Shown here piece by piece: positions 29,957 through 32,363 of a stretch of DNA of 32,363 nucleotides. The notes beneath the pieces are model-generated. The model ran no database searches, had not been told where the DNA came from, and saw only the letters and a list, made by a program, of their open reading frames with translations. The stretch comes from Rhizophagus sp. LPA8_4_AMF. Its lineage: Eukaryota; Glomeromycota; Glomeromycetes; Glomerales; Glomeraceae. The DNA lies in contig JADRCO010000498.1 in assembly GCA_021464525.1 (NCBI GenBank), positions 1-32,363 on the forward strand, given 5' to 3'. The position numbers were made by a program, and so were the translations under genes. Numbering within the stretch: position 1 is the first letter of the stretch; the number at the start of each line of letters is the position of its first letter.

Positions 29957-30975
29957 TCATGGATTTTCACGCTTGCTTAACCCTTTAGTAAGAAAATTTA
30001 TGAGGTGAACTTTACATCTTTCCATACAAGCACATAATAAAGCAGTTTTTGGATCTTGTGTGACTGGAGTAAAACTATTCTGGTGATTGTGCTGTGTAAA
30101 TGTAGTGTTAGGAGTAGTTCATTTGTATGTGGTTTTCATGGTTTTAGTAATCTGTAGGTTCTGCTCTATAGCCACTAAGCTTTCACAACGTGGTTTCCAA
30201 ATATAAGTCTTAAAGCCTCTATGGAATAGTTTAATAAGCTTGCGTACAATGGAACCTATGAATTTTCTTGAAGTAAGTTTGGTTAGATTATTAACAATAG
30301 TTTTTGAAATTAGACCTTTGGTTAATTCAAAACGATTTCTCTGTTTAAGCAAAGGGAATGCTGCATCTTTGTATTCAAAAATAGTAGCTTTCAAAACTTT
30401 TTGAGTGAAAGGACACTTGAGTTTAGAATATTTTCTGATGTATTTATCAAGTTTTGCCGTGACATCATGTTCAATCATCTTAAAACCTTCCTCATGATCC
30501 AAACATGTCATCATATACTTTAAATCTTCCTCTTCATTATAACATGCAGGACACAATATATTATCATAAAGGGTAGATCATTTTTTAAAGTTATCGATTA
30601 TTGGCAAAAGATTATTGGAAACTTTGATGAAATTATTGAACTCATCATTGGTAGTAAATGTTTTACAAGATTTATGTGAAATGCACTTTACATATTTCCA
30701 TTTTGCGTCCCATTTCCACTTAAACGCATTAGTTATTATGTCAAAATGCAAAACTCAGTATTTGTTAAAGACTACCAAACCTCTTCCAGTGCATCAGACA
30801 CTATCGTAGTAAATTTTCTCACATTTCAGTCTATTTCTATGTTATTCCACACTGGTAAATATCTAAAATCACATAAATTATATCCTAAAATTTTAATATT
30901 AATAATTCTATCTATGTTAAATCTAACTAATGAACCTCTGGTCTTGGCCATTAAATCCGCTGTGTCAAATATATT
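29957..30975 (-). mobile_element. decayed non-LTR (LINE-type) retrotransposon, C-terminal part of reverse transcriptase
   Basis: On the minus strand one can follow TADLMAKTRGSLVRFNIDRI, LPVWNNIEID, a stop, then KFTTIVSDALEEVW and FKWKWDAKWKYVKC, a stop after DNFKK, then LYDNILCPACYNEEEDLKYM and, near the end, FKTYIWKPRCESL. The CPxC...C cluster followed by IWKPRCE resembles the region downstream of reverse transcriptase in LINE-type elements of these fungi. The longest surviving frame is 145 codons (30556-30119). After its TGA the same frame continues Gln/Asn/Thr-rich to another TGA at 29957. Several stops and frame changes make it inactive. Neither the catalytic RT domain nor a poly-A or target-site duplication was found here. 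Confidence 0.6.
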
Positions 30976-32363
30976 CTATTTAATTAGTTAAATATCATAT
31001 AATCATTAAAAATCACTATATCAAAGATTTATTATATTAAAAGTTAACTATATATAATAATTTATATATATATTTAAGATTTAAATTTATTAAGAGAAAT
31101 AAATTCCAAAAATAAAATATATAAGCTATTTAATATATAAAACATAAATTGAATTAAAGTATTTCTCTTATAAATCATTTTTATAAAAAATTATTAAGTT
31201 TAAAAAATCAGTTAAAAAATTATATCATGATTATAATAAGATCTTAGACATCTTTTATATAAATCATAAATGAGTTTTCATAAAGCTTAAATTATTGTAT
31301 TACATTTATATTTTCAGCTCCTGAAATTTGCCGATCATCAAGCCGCCCAAGCTAACAAAAAATGGGATAGATCAGCATACAAATCACACATTACACAATT
31401 CAAATTATTTATACAGAGGGTATAGGGCAGGAAAATTCACCATGTAAATATTAAATTCAGCTAAATTTAGTCTAAAATTATAATTTTAATTTTTGCAAAT
31501 TAACTTATATTTAACTTGAAATTATATTTTTAAGTTTTTGCAAATTGGGTCAAATTTTACAAAGTTATTATGTATTTTTAAGCAAATTAACCTTATTTTC
31601 AGTATAATATATAAAATTTTTTTATTAATTTTATATGTAGAAATATGTTAAACATTTTAAACTAGGAGTTGAAACTAGTGTTGCTTATCAAAACTTATTT
31701 AACAAAATTTAATCAAAATCTAAAACTTAATAACTTTATTTTTAATGAAAAAACCAATTAATCCAAAACTTTTCTAAACTTTAAATGAGTTTAAAAAACT
31801 TTAAAAATAGTTTTACCAATTATTTTTACTATAAAAAATAGCTTAGAATTTAATTTTACCAAAACAAATTTTAAAAAATTAGTTTTAGCAGGATCCCACT
31901 TACTTTTAATAAAGGTTTTTATAGAAATTTCAACTTTTATATGGTTGATTATAAAAATATCAGGTATTATAAATTCATATTTATTATTAATAATTATAGT
32001 AATATTGAATTTTTATAGTTAAAAATAAAAAAAAAATTATTCACTGGTATATCGCAGTAGTTAAACCTAAAAAGACAGGTATATCTTAAATGGTTACAGT
32101 ATGATTTCATCATTTAGGTACGGTACGTTCTAATTTATGCAAGTACGAAAATTTTTTTCTGATCATACCATACCTATAACTCTGTATGTATTACATATAT
32201 ATACTATCAATATTGTAGGTACAGTACGGTACTAACCTATTTATTTAAAAAACGCACCTGCAACTTTAGTAAATAAGATCATACTGCGCAACTTCAGTTA
32301 TACAGTATAAATCGTAATATACATTTTTATACTGTAAAAGACTTAAATATTTACTAGACTTAA
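30976..32363. other. AT-rich region with small repeats
   Basis: No supported gene. An exon-like piece at 31318-31419 (plus) lies between TTTTCAG and GTATAG and reads LLKFADHQAAQANKKWDRSA and on; no neighbouring exon was found. 31640-31880 is rich in AAACTT/AAAACTT strings. GGTACGGTACG near 32117 and GTACAGTACGGTAC near 32219 are related short repeats, possibly ends of a small element. Confidence 0.4.
32301..32336. repeat. 11-bp inverted repeat
   Basis: TACAGTATAAA (32301-32311) and TTTATACTGTA (32326-32336) are exact inverted repeats with a 14-base loop. Possible small hairpin or transposon terminus; the function is unknown. Confidence 0.5.

Overview
The window looks like AT-rich nuclear DNA of an arbuscular mycorrhizal fungus, most likely Rhizophagus or a close relative in Glomeromycotina. 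The evidence is short GT-AG introns of about 65-95 nt, long gene-poor spacers full of A/T runs, and a TKL-type kinase family with a C-x2-C...C-x2-C zinc ribbon followed by an 'EWI.YN.F' motif. I know that kinase style from Rhizophagus, where it is greatly expanded. A Crinkler-header protein and a LINE-type reverse transcriptase remnant fit as well. The species call is inference; no database was searched.

Layout. 1-4191 is mostly gene-poor, with one tentative two-exon membrane-protein gene (944-1396, minus) and a coding-like scrap (2877-2946). 4192-6017 (plus) is a three-exon seven-helix RGS protein. Convergent to it, 6592-7851 (minus) is a single-exon Crinkler header fused to a P-loop GTPase. 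8459-9028 is a 150-bp tandem repeat. 10524-12161 (minus) is a six-exon secreted phospholipase B-like GDSL hydrolase, reconstructed here to 409 residues. 13342-14061 (minus) is a two-exon single-pass membrane protein of unknown role. 15293-16615 (plus) is an intronless leucine-rich-repeat protein with 21-residue repeats of a bacterial style.

16850-29271 is the most interesting part: a tandem array of kinase genes in different states. Units B (20141-22683) and C (23882-26496) can be spliced into intact five-exon reading frames of 735 and 762 residues. Each encodes a canonical-looking kinase domain, a zinc ribbon, and then a second kinase fold that lacks the VAIK lysine and the DFG aspartate. 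This is a kinase-pseudokinase tandem, formally comparable to JAKs and to plant tandem kinase proteins. Unit A (16850-19251) is a broken paralogue; one of its lesions is a clean 65-bp inversion between 8-bp inverted repeats. Unit D (27760-28470) is a deletion-fused remnant. Unit E (28872-29271, plus strand) is the first exon of a single-kinase relative, broken by an extra T at the catalytic lysine codon. The array is a picture of birth and death in a signalling family.

29957-30975 (minus) is a decayed non-LTR retrotransposon end. The remainder to 32363 is AT-rich DNA with small inverted repeats and one orphan exon-like piece.
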